A DNA stretch of 22,920 nt from contig SFGI01000038.1 in the NCBI GenBank assembly GCA_004557645.1, forward strand, positions 1-22,920. Direction: 5' to 3'. This DNA comes from [Eubacterium] saphenum (GTDB lineage: Bacteria > Bacillota > Clostridia > Lachnospirales > Anaerotignaceae). The notes beneath the pieces were generated by a model. That model saw only the letters and a program-made list of their open reading frames with translations. It ran no database searches and was not told where the DNA came from. A program made the translations under genes and the position numbers. This document shows positions 1-8,484 of the stretch, piece by piece. The first letter of the stretch is position 1; each line of letters starts with the position of its first letter.

Positions 1-6
1 AAAAGC

Positions 7-3000
7 TTATGCTTCCTGTACAAAGGAAACCAGCAGGTCGCCCTGGTTTACTTTTTCTCCTTCTTTTGCGTAGATCTTGTCGATCACGCCATCCTGGTTT
101 GCAACGATAGAAGTTTCCATCTTCATTGCTTCTACTGTCAGCAGAGGCTGGTTCTTCTTCACTTCTTCGCCCTCTTTTACCAGTACTTTGGAAATGGTAC
201 CGGGGATAGAAGAGCCAAGGTGGAAAGGATTATTCTTATCTGCTTTCAGCTTACCATCGCTCTTAACTTCCAGATGCTTATCCAGAACTTTGATCTCACG
301 CATTACGCCGTTGATTTCAAAGGTCAGGGAACGGAAGCCTTCTGCGTTAGGTTCGGACATATCAATATATTTGATCAGGATATTTTTACCTTCGCCGATT
401 TCAATGGAGGTTTCTTCGCCCTTTGCCAGACCGAAGAAGTAAACATCACTGGTCAGCTTGGATACGTCTGTGTAGTATTCCCAGTGTTTGCAGTAATCAT
501 CGTATACCTTGGGATACAGGGCATAGGAGATGACATTTCTGGGGTTGATGGATTTCATGGAATGTGCTTCCAGTAAGTATTTTTCGATGCCTTCCAAATC
601 AACAGGTTCCATCAATGCACCGGCCCTGCCTTCGATGGGTTTCTGACCTTTCAGCACGATCTTCTGCAGTTCTTCAGGGAAACCGCCTTCAGGCTGACCG
701 ATATTTCCCAGGAAATAGTCTACTACGGAATCGGGATAGGACAATTCTGCGCCTTCTGTCAGGATATTGTCTTTATTCAGACCATTTTTGGACATAAAGA
801 TCGCCATATCACCTACCACTTTGGAGGAAGGTGTTACTTTTACGATATTGCCCAGCAGGTCGTTTGCCTCTTTGTACAGGTGTTTGATCTCTTCAAAGTT
901 ATCGGCAGAGCCCATAGCTTTAACCTGTGCCAGCAGGTTGGAATACTGACCGCCAGGGATCTCATATTTGTAGATTTCTGTATTGGGTGTCTTCATTTCA
1001 CTTTCGAAGCCTGTGAAGATCTGACGTACACCCTGATAGTAATGGCTCAGTTCTGTCAGCTGATCAGGATCCAGACCTGTATCTCTTTCTGTGCCCTTCA
1101 GTGCTTCTACAACCGCATTCATGGAAGGCTGAGAAGTCAGAGAGGACATGGACTGGATCGCCAGGTCGGCAATATCCACGCCTGCTTCTGCGGCCATCAG
1201 CACTGTGCTGACACCATTGCCTGTTGTATCATGGGTATGCAGATGCAGAGGGATATGCAGTTCTTCCTTCAGTGTGCTGAACAGTTTCTTAGCTGCATAG
1301 GGTTTCAGCAGACCAGCCATGTCTTTGATCGCAAAAGTATGGCAGCCCAAAGCTTCCAGTTCTTTCGCTTTGCGTACATAGTAGTCCAATGTATATTTTG
1401 TTTCGTTGGGGTCCAGGATATCACCTGTGTAGCAGATAGCACCTTCAACGATCTTGCCTGTTTTCAGAGCTTCTTCAATGGGCATCTTCATATTTTCCAG
1501 CCAGTTCAGACTATCGAAGATACGGAATACGTCAACGCCCCGTTCTGCGGATACTTTGATAAATTCACGTACCACATTATCGGGATAGTTTGCGTACCCA
1601 ACGGCGTTGGAAGCACGCAGCAGCATCTGGATCAGTGTATTGGGCATTGCTTCCCGCAGCTGCTGCAGACGGATCCAGGGAGATTCTTTCAGGAAACGAT
1701 AAGCAACGTCGAAGGTTGCACCGCCCCATGCCTCTACGGAGAAAGCATTCGCCATGGCCATATTGGTCGCGGGAGCCGCAGCGATCAGGTCGTTGGTACG
1801 CAGGCGAGTTGCCATCAGGGACTGGTGGGCATCACGCATGGTCGTATCTGTTACAAAAAGGCGTTTTTCCTTCAGCAGGGACTGGGTAAAGTCCTTCGCA
1901 CCCATTTTCAGGAAGGCATCCCTTGCACCCTGTACAGGAATGGTAGAACCATCTTCTGCCTTACCGAAGGAAGGCACAATGATGGGATCGAATTCGGGTT
2001 TTTTGCCCTTGGATTCGTTTACGATCTGATTGCCGATAAATTCAGCGATCTTGCTTGCTCTATCTTTGCCCAGAACGATATGGAACAGTTCGGGTGTTTT
2101 TTCAATGAATGTTGTCGTGCATTTACCAGCATTCCAAGTATCGCTCTGCAGTACGTTAACGAGGAAAGGAATGTTGGTCTTTACGCCACGGATACGAGTT
2201 TCTTTAATCGCACGAACAGCTTTTCTTGTAACCCCTGCGAAGGTTCTGTCGTGGGCGATGATCTTAACCAACAGGCTATCGTAATAAGGGGTTACTTCTG
2301 CGCCTGTGTGGGCTGTGCCGCCGTCCAGACGGATACCGTTGCCGGCAGGAGAACGATATACGCTGATTTTGCCTGTGTCGGGCATGAAGTTGTTTGCAGG
2401 GTCTTCTGTTGTGATACGCAGCTGAATGGAATAGCCATTGCACTTTACATCATCCTGAGAAGCAATGCCGATTTCAGGTGCGCTCAGAGGGTAGCCTTCT
2501 TCGATCAGGATCTGTGCCTGAACGATATCAACGCCTGTTACTTCTTCTGTTACAGTATGCTCAACCTGGATACGAGGGTTCATTTCGATGAAGTAGTAGT
2601 TTTCATCGGCATCCACCAGGAATTCCAGTGTACCGGCATTTTTGTAGCCTACATATTTGGACAGGCGGACAGCGTCTGCCAAAATCTTTTCCCGAACAGG
2701 CTGGCTTACTGTGAAAGCAGGGGCAAATTCCACTACTTTCTGATGACGGCGCTGTACGGAACAGTCACGGTCGAACAGGTGGACCACATTGCCATATTTA
2801 TCGCCCAAAACCTGTACTTCGATATGTTTGGGGTCACGCAGATATTTTTCTACGAAGATCTTATCATCACCAAAGGCTTTTTTGGCTTCGTTTCTTGCTT
2901 CTTCAAATTCCTTAGGCATTTCATCTGCGGAATTTACGATACGCATACCACGACCGCCGCCGCCGTTGGAAGCTTTCAGCATAACAGGATAGCCTACCGC

Positions 3001-3471
3001 CTGAGCAACTTCCATGACTTCATCCAGGCTTCTGACTGCATGGTCAACACCGGGGATGATGGGCACATTACATTCGATGGCCATTTTCTTGGAAGAAATT
3101 TTATCGCCCATTTTGTACATAACATCTACATTGGGACCGATGAAAGCGATTCCCGCTTTTTCGCAGGCTTCTACGAAATCGGGATTTTCGGACAGGAAGC
3201 CATAACCGGGGTGGATGGCATCTGCGCCCTTCGCCTTAGCGATCTTGATGATATTATCGATATCCAGATATGCATCCAGAGGACCCTTTTCAGGGTTCAG
3301 CATATAAGCTTCATCAGTTTTTGTGCGGAACAGTGCGTATTTATCTTCCTTGGAGAAAATACCTACTGTCTGAATGCCCAATTCATTCAGGGCACGATAC
3401 ACACGAATGGCGATCTCGCCACGGTTTGCAACGAGTACTTTTTTGAATTTTTTAATTTGTACCTCCTGCAT
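7..3471 (-). CDS. pyc: Pyruvate carboxylase (biotin-dependent, single chain)
   Basis: Catalyses ATP- and bicarbonate-dependent carboxylation of pyruvate to oxaloacetate in the cytoplasm, an anaplerotic step. The 1154-residue protein has the full single-chain order. The N-terminal biotin carboxylase begins KVLVANRGEIAIR and carries the ATP-grasp glycine loop GGGGRGMR. The central carboxyltransferase TIM barrel contains TDTTMRDAHQS. The C-terminal biotin carrier domain has the EAMKMET motif, with the biotinylated lysine near residue 1117. Length matches the family (about 1150). I chose the ATG at 3471 because AAAAGGAGG lies 8 nt upstream; the frame stays open to 3543, but that extension lacks a comparable site. 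It has its own promoter and stands apart from radA upstream. Family knowledge gives the reaction; the domain order is visible in the sequence. Confidence 0.98.
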   Translation of the reverse strand: MQEVQIKKFKKVLVANRGEIAIRVYRALNELGIQTVGIFSKEDKYALFRTKTDEAYMLNPEKGPLDAYLDIDNIIKIAKAKGADAIHPGYGFLSENPDFVEACEKAGIAFIGPNVDVMYKMGDKISSKKMAIECNVPIIPGVDHAVRSLDEVMEVAQAVGYPVMLKASNGGGGRGMRIVNSADEMPKEFEEARNEAKKAFGDDKIFVEKYLRDPKHIEVQVLGDKYGNVVHLFDRDCSVQRRHQKVVEFAPAFTVSQPVREKILADAVRLSKYVGYKNAGTLEFLVDADENYYFIEMNPRIQVEHTVTEEVTGVDIVQAQILIEEGYPLSAPEIGIASQDDVKCNGYSIQLRITTEDPANNFMPDTGKISVYRSPAGNGIRLDGGTAHTGAEVTPYYDSLLVKIIAHDRTFAGVTRKAVRAIKETRIRGVKTNIPFLVNVLQSDTWNAGKCTTTFIEKTPELFHIVLGKDRASKIAEFIGNQIVNESKGKKPEFDPIIVPSFGKAEDGSTIPVQGARDAFLKMGAKDFTQSLLKEKRLFVTDTTMRDAHQSLMATRLRTNDLIAAAPATNMAMANAFSVEAWGGATFDVAYRFLKESPWIRLQQLREAMPNTLIQMLLRASNAVGYANYPDNVVREFIKVSAERGVDVFRIFDSLNWLENMKMPIEEALKTGKIVEGAICYTGDILDPNETKYTLDYYVRKAKELEALGCHTFAIKDMAGLLKPYAAKKLFSTLKEELHIPLHLHTHDTTGNGVSTVLMAAEAGVDIADLAIQSMSSLTSQPSMNAVVEALKGTERDTGLDPDQLTELSHYYQGVRQIFTGFESEMKTPNTEIYKYEIPGGQYSNLLAQVKAMGSADNFEEIKHLYKEANDLLGNIVKVTPSSKVVGDMAIFMSKNGLNKDNILTEGAELSYPDSVVDYFLGNIGQPEGGFPEELQKIVLKGQKPIEGRAGALMEPVDLEGIEKYLLEAHSMKSINPRNVISYALYPKVYDDYCKHWEYYTDVSKLTSDVYFFGLAKGEETSIEIGEGKNILIKYIDMSEPNAEGFRSLTFEINGVMREIKVLDKHLEVKSDGKLKADKNNPFHLGSSIPGTISKVLVKEGEEVKKNQPLLTVEAMKMETSIVANQDGVIDKIYAKEGEKVNQGDLLVSFVQEA

Positions 3472-3560
3472 GGGAATTACCTCCTTTTCGCTATTTGTAC
3501 ATAACGCTTTATTTTCAAATACCATTTTGGCTAAGTTTACCAAAGCATAGTTTTCTCTCT

Positions 3561-3589
3561 ATTATAATACAGGAATCCCTATTCGTAAA
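3561..3589 (-). promoter_or_regulatory. Sigma-A-type promoter of pyc
   Basis: On the minus strand TATAAT (3566-3561) is preceded by TTTACG (3589-3584) with 17-bp spacing. This gives an mRNA leader of roughly 80 nt before the pyc start. The -10 is perfect and the -35 is weak. Confidence 0.6.
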
Positions 3590-3661
3590 CTAAAAAATCA
3601 CATTGTTCCTCATAAGAAACACTTATGTCTATACGACATGGACAAAACAAGGATTTTTCAG

Positions 3662-5044
3662 TCAGTTTCCTTTTTTTCCAAAGACATCCTTTAGAAGTTG
3701 TGACAAAAATTTTGCCTCGACCACCTGGATATTCTCCAGATTGATCTCACGCATTCCCCCAGCGGGAATGAATACTTTTTCAAAGCCCATGCGATCCAGT
3801 TCCTTCACACGGCTTTCCATGGAAGGCACCCGTTTCAATTCTCCCGTCAGGCCAACATCGGCGATAAACGCCCAGCCGGCAGGGATAGGTTTATCATATA
3901 CAGAAGAGGCGATGCTCATGAGAACAGCCAGATTCGCCGCCTGTTCCTTCAGCTTCAGACCGCCTGTAGTCTTGACTACTACATTTTTATCATAAAGCTT
4001 GATGCCGCCCCGCTGTTCCAGAATGGATATCAGTGTATTCATGGTATCCTTTTTCATAGTCTCGCTGATGCGGGAAGGATATGGCGTGAAGGACGGGGAA
4101 ACCAGACTTTCGATCTCCGCAATGACAGGGCGGGAACCTTCCCGCAGCACGGCAATGGCACTGCCGGAAACAGCATCACCCTTTTCCCGTTTTGTTACAA
4201 AATATGCAGACGGATTTTCAATAGAAGCCAATCCTGTTTCTGTCATAGTAAAAAAGCCCATTTCCCCAGTGCTGCCAAAGCGATTCTTTGTTGCCACCAG
4301 GCAGCGCAGCTCATCGGCCCCTTCCCCTTCCAGAACCAGCACCGCATCCACCAGATGCTCCAAGGCACGAAGCCCAGCGATCTCGTCACTTTTATTCATC
4401 TGCCCGATCATCAGAACTGCTCTGGGGCGTTTCTTATTCTTTGCCTGTGCCACCAATGCGGACGCACATTCCATGGTCTGGGTAGGATTGCCTGCACGGG
4501 AAGGCAAAAATTCTGCCAGAGAGAAGGTCTGGATACTGTCCAATATCATAAAATCGGGGTCTGTTTCCGTGATGGCTTCCAAAACCCGATCCATGGAAGT
4601 ATCTGCTAAGATCCAAATATTTTCTTCAATTTTTTCCAGAATACGGTCTGCACGGCTTTTGATCTGGCTGTCGCTTTCCTCACCGGAAGCATACAGCACC
4701 CGATAGCCCTGCTTTGCCAGAGCGGAAGCCGCCATCAGAGACAACGTTGATTTGCCGCCGCCGGGGGGCGATGTGATGATGGTAACAGAATCGCGAACGA
4801 TACCGCCGCCCATGACACGGTCGAATTCCGTGATGCCTGTCAAAAGACGCTGGTCATTCCCTGCTTCTACTTCATATAAACGGGAAATAGGATGTTTCAC
4901 AGCGGTTTTTGCCGCTTTTGCGCCGCTTTTTGTTTCTTCCGTCTCTTCCAGCGTATTCCATTCACCACAATCCGGACATTTCCCTGCCCATTTGGGGCTT
5001 TTATATCCACAATTGGCACATTTATAGACTGTTTTGACTTTCAT
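3662..5044 (-). CDS. radA: RadA/Sms-type DNA repair ATPase
   Basis: RadA is a RecA-like ATPase that helps branch migration and processing of recombination intermediates. The 460-residue length is typical. Visible parts are an N-terminal C4 zinc finger (C9, C12, C23, C26), a P-loop near residues 93-100 (PPGGGKST), Walker B FMILDS (about 165-170), the RadA signature KNRFG (253-257) and a C-terminal Lon-protease-like domain. Two stretches differ from the usual family sequence as I know it: the P-loop normally reads like GEPGIGKST, and the usual GHVTKEG segment appears here as GQMNKSD. It is therefore a somewhat divergent RadA, but KNRFG and the zinc finger make the family call firm. The start at 5044 has GGAGG 11 nt upstream. 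An unusual structured element lies just upstream. Confidence 0.93.
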   Translation of the reverse strand: MKVKTVYKCANCGYKSPKWAGKCPDCGEWNTLEETEETKSGAKAAKTAVKHPISRLYEVEAGNDQRLLTGITEFDRVMGGGIVRDSVTIITSPPGGGKSTLSLMAASALAKQGYRVLYASGEESDSQIKSRADRILEKIEENIWILADTSMDRVLEAITETDPDFMILDSIQTFSLAEFLPSRAGNPTQTMECASALVAQAKNKKRPRAVLMIGQMNKSDEIAGLRALEHLVDAVLVLEGEGADELRCLVATKNRFGSTGEMGFFTMTETGLASIENPSAYFVTKREKGDAVSGSAIAVLREGSRPVIAEIESLVSPSFTPYPSRISETMKKDTMNTLISILEQRGGIKLYDKNVVVKTTGGLKLKEQAANLAVLMSIASSVYDKPIPAGWAFIADVGLTGELKRVPSMESRVKELDRMGFEKVFIPAGGMREINLENIQVVEAKFLSQLLKDVFGKKGN

Positions 5045-5082
5045 TCTCCATCAGTCCTCCATTTGACAATTCTTCTGCAATA

Positions 5083-5211
5083 CTATGAAAGCGAATTCCT
5101 GATGACATTCGTAAGGCTTTGCCTTACTCATATCATCAGGTTGTCAAATGTCTAAGCGCCCGTGTAAGCAAGCTTTCACGTTCGCTTAGACACTTGACAA
5201 CGCTTTCATAG
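5083..5211. repeat. Structured intergenic element, three-way junction of nested inverted repeats
   Basis: Outer arms CTATGAAAGCG (5083-5093) and CGCTTTCATAG (5201-5211) are a perfect 11-bp inverted repeat. They enclose two hairpins laid end to end. Hairpin 1 is CCTGATGA (5098-5105) with TCATCAGG (5133-5140), containing an inner stem GTAAGGC/GCCTTAC (5111-5127). Hairpin 2 is TTGTCAAATGTCTAAGCG (5141-5158) with 5183-5200, 17 of 18 paired, the exception being a U-G wobble if read from the minus strand. Only a 4-nt linker (5094-5097) is unpaired at the junction. No gene fits here. It sits between the terminator of the 137-residue gene and radA. It may be a small mobile repeat, a structured RNA in the radA leader, or both. 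Confidence 0.8.
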
Positions 5212-5214
5212 CAA

Positions 5215-5248
5215 AAAGTGGGCTGTAATCAAGATTACAGTCCACTTT
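5215..5248 (-). terminator. Intrinsic terminator after the 137-residue unknown gene
   Basis: On the minus strand a 16-bp stem (5248-5233 with 5230-5215, one mismatch, 2-nt loop) ends in CCCACTTTTTGC, giving a U tail. It lies directly behind the stop codon of the gene at 5257-5670. Confidence 0.85.
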
Positions 5249-5256
5249 GGTGTACA

Positions 5257-5670
5257 TTAGCCGATTTTTTCGATTGCAACGGAAGGAGCATTTTTCTGCA
5301 GCTCTACGCTAAAGGTTACCTTGCCTGCCAGGTTTGTTTTCATTTTCCCAACGTTTACATCGTCGATCAAAATTTTATATTCTGTTTCAGGCTCCAGCTC
5401 CATTGTGATCTGAACATCTTCTTCCCCTTCTACTGTGAAGTGTGCACCTTTTTCATCCATTCCGAAATTATGTACGGTTGCGCCGGGAACTGCTTCCAGA
5501 AGCATCTTGCCATTCTTTTCCAGCTTTGTGATCTCTTTGAAGGTTTTTACTTTATACAAATCACCGTTGACTTCGAAATCCAGGACTTTTTTCTTTTCAT
5601 CCATCAAATGATTGCCGAAGCTGATTGTGCCGTTGTCTTCCTGTCTGATCAATTCTTCGATTACTGCCAT
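5257..5670 (-). CDS. Conserved small protein of unknown function (137 aa)
   Basis: The protein is acidic, soluble and probably rich in beta strands, with no signal peptide or membrane segment. It begins MAVIEELIRQEDNGTISFG and has a recurring pattern of short hydrophobic strands and a GKMKTNLAGKVTFSVEL stretch near the C-terminus. I recall similar proteins in Clostridia carrying the database name 'endosialidase', but I see no sialidase motif, so I do not assign that function. I chose ATG at 5670 because GGAGG lies 7 nt upstream; the frame could extend to 5688, which would place the ribosome binding site inside the gene. It is monocistronic, with a leader hairpin upstream and a strong terminator downstream, which suggests substantial expression. 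Confidence 0.85.
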   Translation of the reverse strand: MAVIEELIRQEDNGTISFGNHLMDEKKKVLDFEVNGDLYKVKTFKEITKLEKNGKMLLEAVPGATVHNFGMDEKGAHFTVEGEEDVQITMELEPETEYKILIDDVNVGKMKTNLAGKVTFSVELQKNAPSVAIEKIG

Positions 5671-5706
5671 TTCAGTACCTCCAGTCATTTCTCTATCGTG
5701 TTTCGC

Positions 5707-5736
5707 CTGCGGCAGCTTTTCAGGATGCAGCCGCAG
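5707..5736 (-). other. 5' leader hairpin of the 137-residue gene
   Basis: CTGCGGCAGC (5707-5716) and GCAGCCGCAG (5727-5736) form a GC-rich stem with one mismatch and a 10-nt loop. It lies between the probable promoter and the ribosome binding site. No U tail follows, so it is more likely to stabilise the mRNA or regulate it than to terminate. Confidence 0.5.
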
Positions 5737-5792
5737 ACTGGTTTGAACTTTATTGTTTATACAGCCAAATACGGCAGGCTATATATTTAAAT

Positions 5793-5821
5793 ATTATATC
5801 ACAAAATGTACTTTAGGTATA
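5793..5821 (-). promoter_or_regulatory. Extended -10 promoter of the 137-residue gene
   Basis: The minus strand reads TGATATAAT (TATAAT at 5798-5793), an extended -10. The hexamer at 17-bp spacing, TATACC, is poor. A better TTGACT (5826-5821) lies 22 bp away, which is too far for a normal spacer. Confidence 0.45.
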
Positions 5822-5857
5822 GTCAATTTTTTCAAATCTTTTGAATAAAATTCAGGT

Positions 5858-8305
5858 TCATTTCACAACACGAAAACTGAAGCCATTGGTCTTTAATCCA
5901 ATGGATACCTTATCCCCTGCCTTAAAATTCCCCTGCAGGAATTCTTCCGCAAAGGCATCCTCGATCTTGGACTGGATGGCACGGCGGAGAGGTCTTGCAC
6001 CGTAGGCCTTATCGTAGCCCTCTTCGGCGATCTTTTCGATGGCTTTTTCTGTAAAGGAAACGGTGATGCCCATATTTTCTTTCACCCGCTTTGCCAAAAC
6101 ATCTGTCATCAGTTTTACGATCTTCACGATATCTTCTTTTTCCAGAGGATGGAACACGATGATATCGTCGATACGATTCAAAAATTCGGGTTTGAAGATA
6201 TTTTTAATTTCATCCATGACACCCTTTTTCATGATCTCATAGCTCTGTTCCGCCGTTTCCACGCTGGTAAAGCCAAGGCGTTTGGGTGCTGCAATGCTGC
6301 GGGCACCGGCGTTGGAGGTCATGATGATGACGGTATTTTTGAAGTCCACCTTTCTGCCCTGACCATCGGTAATATGCCCATCGTCCAATACCTGCAGGAG
6401 GACATTGAACACTTCGGGAGAAGCCTTTTCGATCTCATCAAAAAGAACAACAGAATAAGGGTTCCGGCGGACTTTTTCGCTGAGCTGACCGCCCTCTTCA
6501 TAGCCCACATAGCCCGGAGGAGAACCGACCATACGGGATACGCTGTGCTTTTCCATATATTCAGACATATCGATCCGCACCATGGCATTTTCATCCCCAA
6601 AAAGGGCTTCTGCCAGTGCTTTGGAAAGCTCTGTCTTACCGACGCCCGTAGGACCAAGGAACAGGAAAGAGCCAATGGGTCTGTTAGGGTCTTTCAAGCC
6701 CACACGACCACGGCGCACTGCCTTGGAAACAGCTTTGACTGCCTCCTCCTGACCGATGACTCTCTGGTGCAAAGTCTCTTCTAGGCGCAGCAGACGCTGG
6801 CTTTCTTCTTCCTTCATACTCTGCACGGGGATACCCGTCCAGCGGGATACCACTTCTGCCACATCGTCCTTTGTAACGACGGCTTCTCCGCTGTCGTTGG
6901 AAACTTCCCATGCCTTTTTCGCTTCCCGCAGGCTGACCCGCAGGGAATCCTGGGCTTTTTTCACTGCTGCCGCTTTTTCAAATTCCTCTGTTTTGATGGC
7001 AGATTCCTTTTCTTTTTCCATTTCTGCGATACGCTGTTCCAGTTCCTTCACAGCTGTGGGGGCAGTGTAGGCATGCAGGCGCAGACGGGATGCGGCTTCA
7101 TCGATCAGGTCAATGGCTTTATCCGGCAGGAAACGATCGGAAACATAACGAGCAGAAAGCTTTACTGCGGCCTCCAATGCTTCCTTGGAGATCGTTACTT
7201 TATGGTGCATTTCATATTTATCCTTCAATGCAGTCAGCATCTGGATAGCAACTGCTTCTGTAGGTTCTTCCACACGCACAGGCTGGAAACGACGTTCGAA
7301 GGCCGCATCCTTTTCAATATGCTTGCGGTATTCTTCCAAAGTAGTGGCGCCGATGAGCTGGATCTCGCCTCTTGCCATGGCAGGTTTCAGGATATTGGAG
7401 GCATCGATGGCCCCTTCTGCGGCACCTGCGCCGATGATAGTGTGAATTTCATCCACAAACAGGATGATATCGCCATCAGCACGGACTTCCTCCAGTGCTT
7501 TCTTCATACGTTCCTCAAATTCCCCCCGATATTTTGAGCCTGCCACCATAGCGGAAAGGTCCAGGGAAATGATCTTTTTATTTTTCAGAGTATCGGGGAT
7601 GTTGCCTTCGGCGATTTTCTGGGCCAGCCCTTCCACAATGGCAGTCTTGCCCACACCGGGGTCCCCTGTCAGGCAGGGATTGTTTTTCGTTCTGCGGCTC
7701 AGGATCTGGACGATGCGTTCGATCTCGTTATCTCTGCCGACAATAGGGTCAAATTTGCCTTTTTTTGCCAGTGCAGTCAAGTTTCTGCTGAATTTATCCA
7801 GTGTTTCCGTTGCAGATTTTTCTTCTTTTTCAGCGTTGCCGTTCATTCCCATGGTGCCAACAGGCTGTGCTTCGCTTTCCCCCAGCATCACCATGATACC
7901 CTCATACAAACGCTGGATATTTACCCCCAGACCTGTCACGATCTTCACGGCAATGGTATCCGTTTCCCGCAGCAGAGCAATCAGGATATGCTCTGTGCCC
8001 ACATAATTGGTACCCATACGCAGGGCCTCCTGCACGCTCAGGTCTACCACCCGTTTTGCACGAGGGGTAAAATCCGTGGGGATAGAGAAATTGGTCTTTC
8101 CTTTATTCATTTCGGAAATCCGTTCCATCACCTGATGATATGTCACATTTTGGCCTTCCAGTGCCTTTGCGGCAACGCTTTCCTGGACCAGCGTCAGCCC
8201 CAGCAGGATATGCTCTGTGCCCACATATTCGTTGCCCAGTTTCGCCGCGGCTTCTTTGGCTCTGACCAAAACATCATTTGCTTTTTTTGTAAATTTGCCT
8301 TGCAT
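5858..8305 (-). CDS. clpC: ATP-dependent Clp protease ATP-binding subunit ClpC
   Basis: This AAA+ unfoldase partners with ClpP in general protein quality control. The order is two Clp_N repeats (about 5-145, both containing YVGTEHIL), a first AAA domain with Walker A GDPGVGKTA (about 215) and Walker B LFVDEIH, a UVR-like middle domain (EEFEKAAAVKKAQ), a second AAA domain with GPTGVGKTEL and VVLFDEIEKA, then an LGF tripeptide in the position of the ClpP-docking loop, and the C-terminal D2 domain. The middle domain and double Clp_N place it in ClpC rather than ClpB or ClpA. I prefer ATG at 8305 (815 aa, AAGGTG 6 nt upstream) over an in-frame GTG at 8314, which would sit too close to the GAGG. 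The usual ctsR-mcsA-mcsB neighbours are absent; the gene stands alone. Confidence 0.96.
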   Translation of the reverse strand: MQGKFTKKANDVLVRAKEAAAKLGNEYVGTEHILLGLTLVQESVAAKALEGQNVTYHQVMERISEMNKGKTNFSIPTDFTPRAKRVVDLSVQEALRMGTNYVGTEHILIALLRETDTIAVKIVTGLGVNIQRLYEGIMVMLGESEAQPVGTMGMNGNAEKEEKSATETLDKFSRNLTALAKKGKFDPIVGRDNEIERIVQILSRRTKNNPCLTGDPGVGKTAIVEGLAQKIAEGNIPDTLKNKKIISLDLSAMVAGSKYRGEFEERMKKALEEVRADGDIILFVDEIHTIIGAGAAEGAIDASNILKPAMARGEIQLIGATTLEEYRKHIEKDAAFERRFQPVRVEEPTEAVAIQMLTALKDKYEMHHKVTISKEALEAAVKLSARYVSDRFLPDKAIDLIDEAASRLRLHAYTAPTAVKELEQRIAEMEKEKESAIKTEEFEKAAAVKKAQDSLRVSLREAKKAWEVSNDSGEAVVTKDDVAEVVSRWTGIPVQSMKEEESQRLLRLEETLHQRVIGQEEAVKAVSKAVRRGRVGLKDPNRPIGSFLFLGPTGVGKTELSKALAEALFGDENAMVRIDMSEYMEKHSVSRMVGSPPGYVGYEEGGQLSEKVRRNPYSVVLFDEIEKASPEVFNVLLQVLDDGHITDGQGRKVDFKNTVIIMTSNAGARSIAAPKRLGFTSVETAEQSYEIMKKGVMDEIKNIFKPEFLNRIDDIIVFHPLEKEDIVKIVKLMTDVLAKRVKENMGITVSFTEKAIEKIAEEGYDKAYGARPLRRAIQSKIEDAFAEEFLQGNFKAGDKVSIGLKTNGFSFRVVK

Positions 8306-8331
8306 TTCTTTCACCTTCCTCAGTCGGTTTG

Positions 8332-8358
8332 TTAGCCAATCAAAGTTGTGATTGCTAA
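8332..8358 (-). promoter_or_regulatory. Degenerate CIRCE-like inverted repeat upstream of clpC
   Basis: The minus strand reads TTAGCAATC, 9 nt, then ATTGGCTAA. The HrcA operator CIRCE is TTAGCACTC-N9-GAGTGCTAA. The 27-bp geometry is the same and 13 of 18 arm positions match, but the second arm is poor (5 of 9). It lies in the clpC leader. It may be a decayed HrcA site or an unrelated inverted repeat. Confidence 0.35.
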
Positions 8359-8368
8359 TTTATAAGAG

Positions 8369-8400
8369 AAAATAAAAGAACGAAACCGTTCTCTTATTTT
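8369..8400 (-). other. Hairpin just after the clpC transcription start, with a competing fold
   Basis: AAAATAAAAGAACG (8369-8382) pairs with CGTTCTCTTATTTT (8387-8400) around a 4-nt loop, with one position that is a G-U wobble in the minus-strand RNA. The same 8389-8397 strand also pairs perfectly over 9 bp with ATAAGAGAA at 8362-8370, so two mutually exclusive folds are possible. The hairpin starts about 16 nt after the predicted start of clpC mRNA. Confidence 0.5.
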
Positions 8401-8422
8401 TGTAATTTCTATACAATTTCAT

Positions 8423-8451
8423 ATTATATCCCATCGTGCCGGAAAATGCAA
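8423..8451 (-). promoter_or_regulatory. Sigma-A promoter of clpC
   Basis: On the minus strand TTGCAT (8451-8446), 17 bp, TATAAT (8428-8423). The predicted transcript starts near 8416 and has a leader of about 110 nt. Confidence 0.7.
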
Positions 8452-8484
8452 AGGATACTTGCTGTCGATTTCTTACAATTCCTT

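Noticed and set aside
880..3504. An 874-codon open frame on the plus strand opposite pyruvate carboxylase
   Set aside because: It lies wholly antisense to a clear enzyme gene, has no ribosome binding site and reads as a cysteine- and phenylalanine-rich string without family resemblance; codon bias of pyc explains it.
3544..3661. Terminator behind radA
   Set aside because: Short hairpins (ATGTC/GACAT and a 6-bp stem) are present, but the only T run lies several bases away from the stem.
5821..5857. Terminator directly behind clpC
   Set aside because: The AT-only palindrome around 5826-5851 has no GC core and no proper U tail, so support is too weak to list it.
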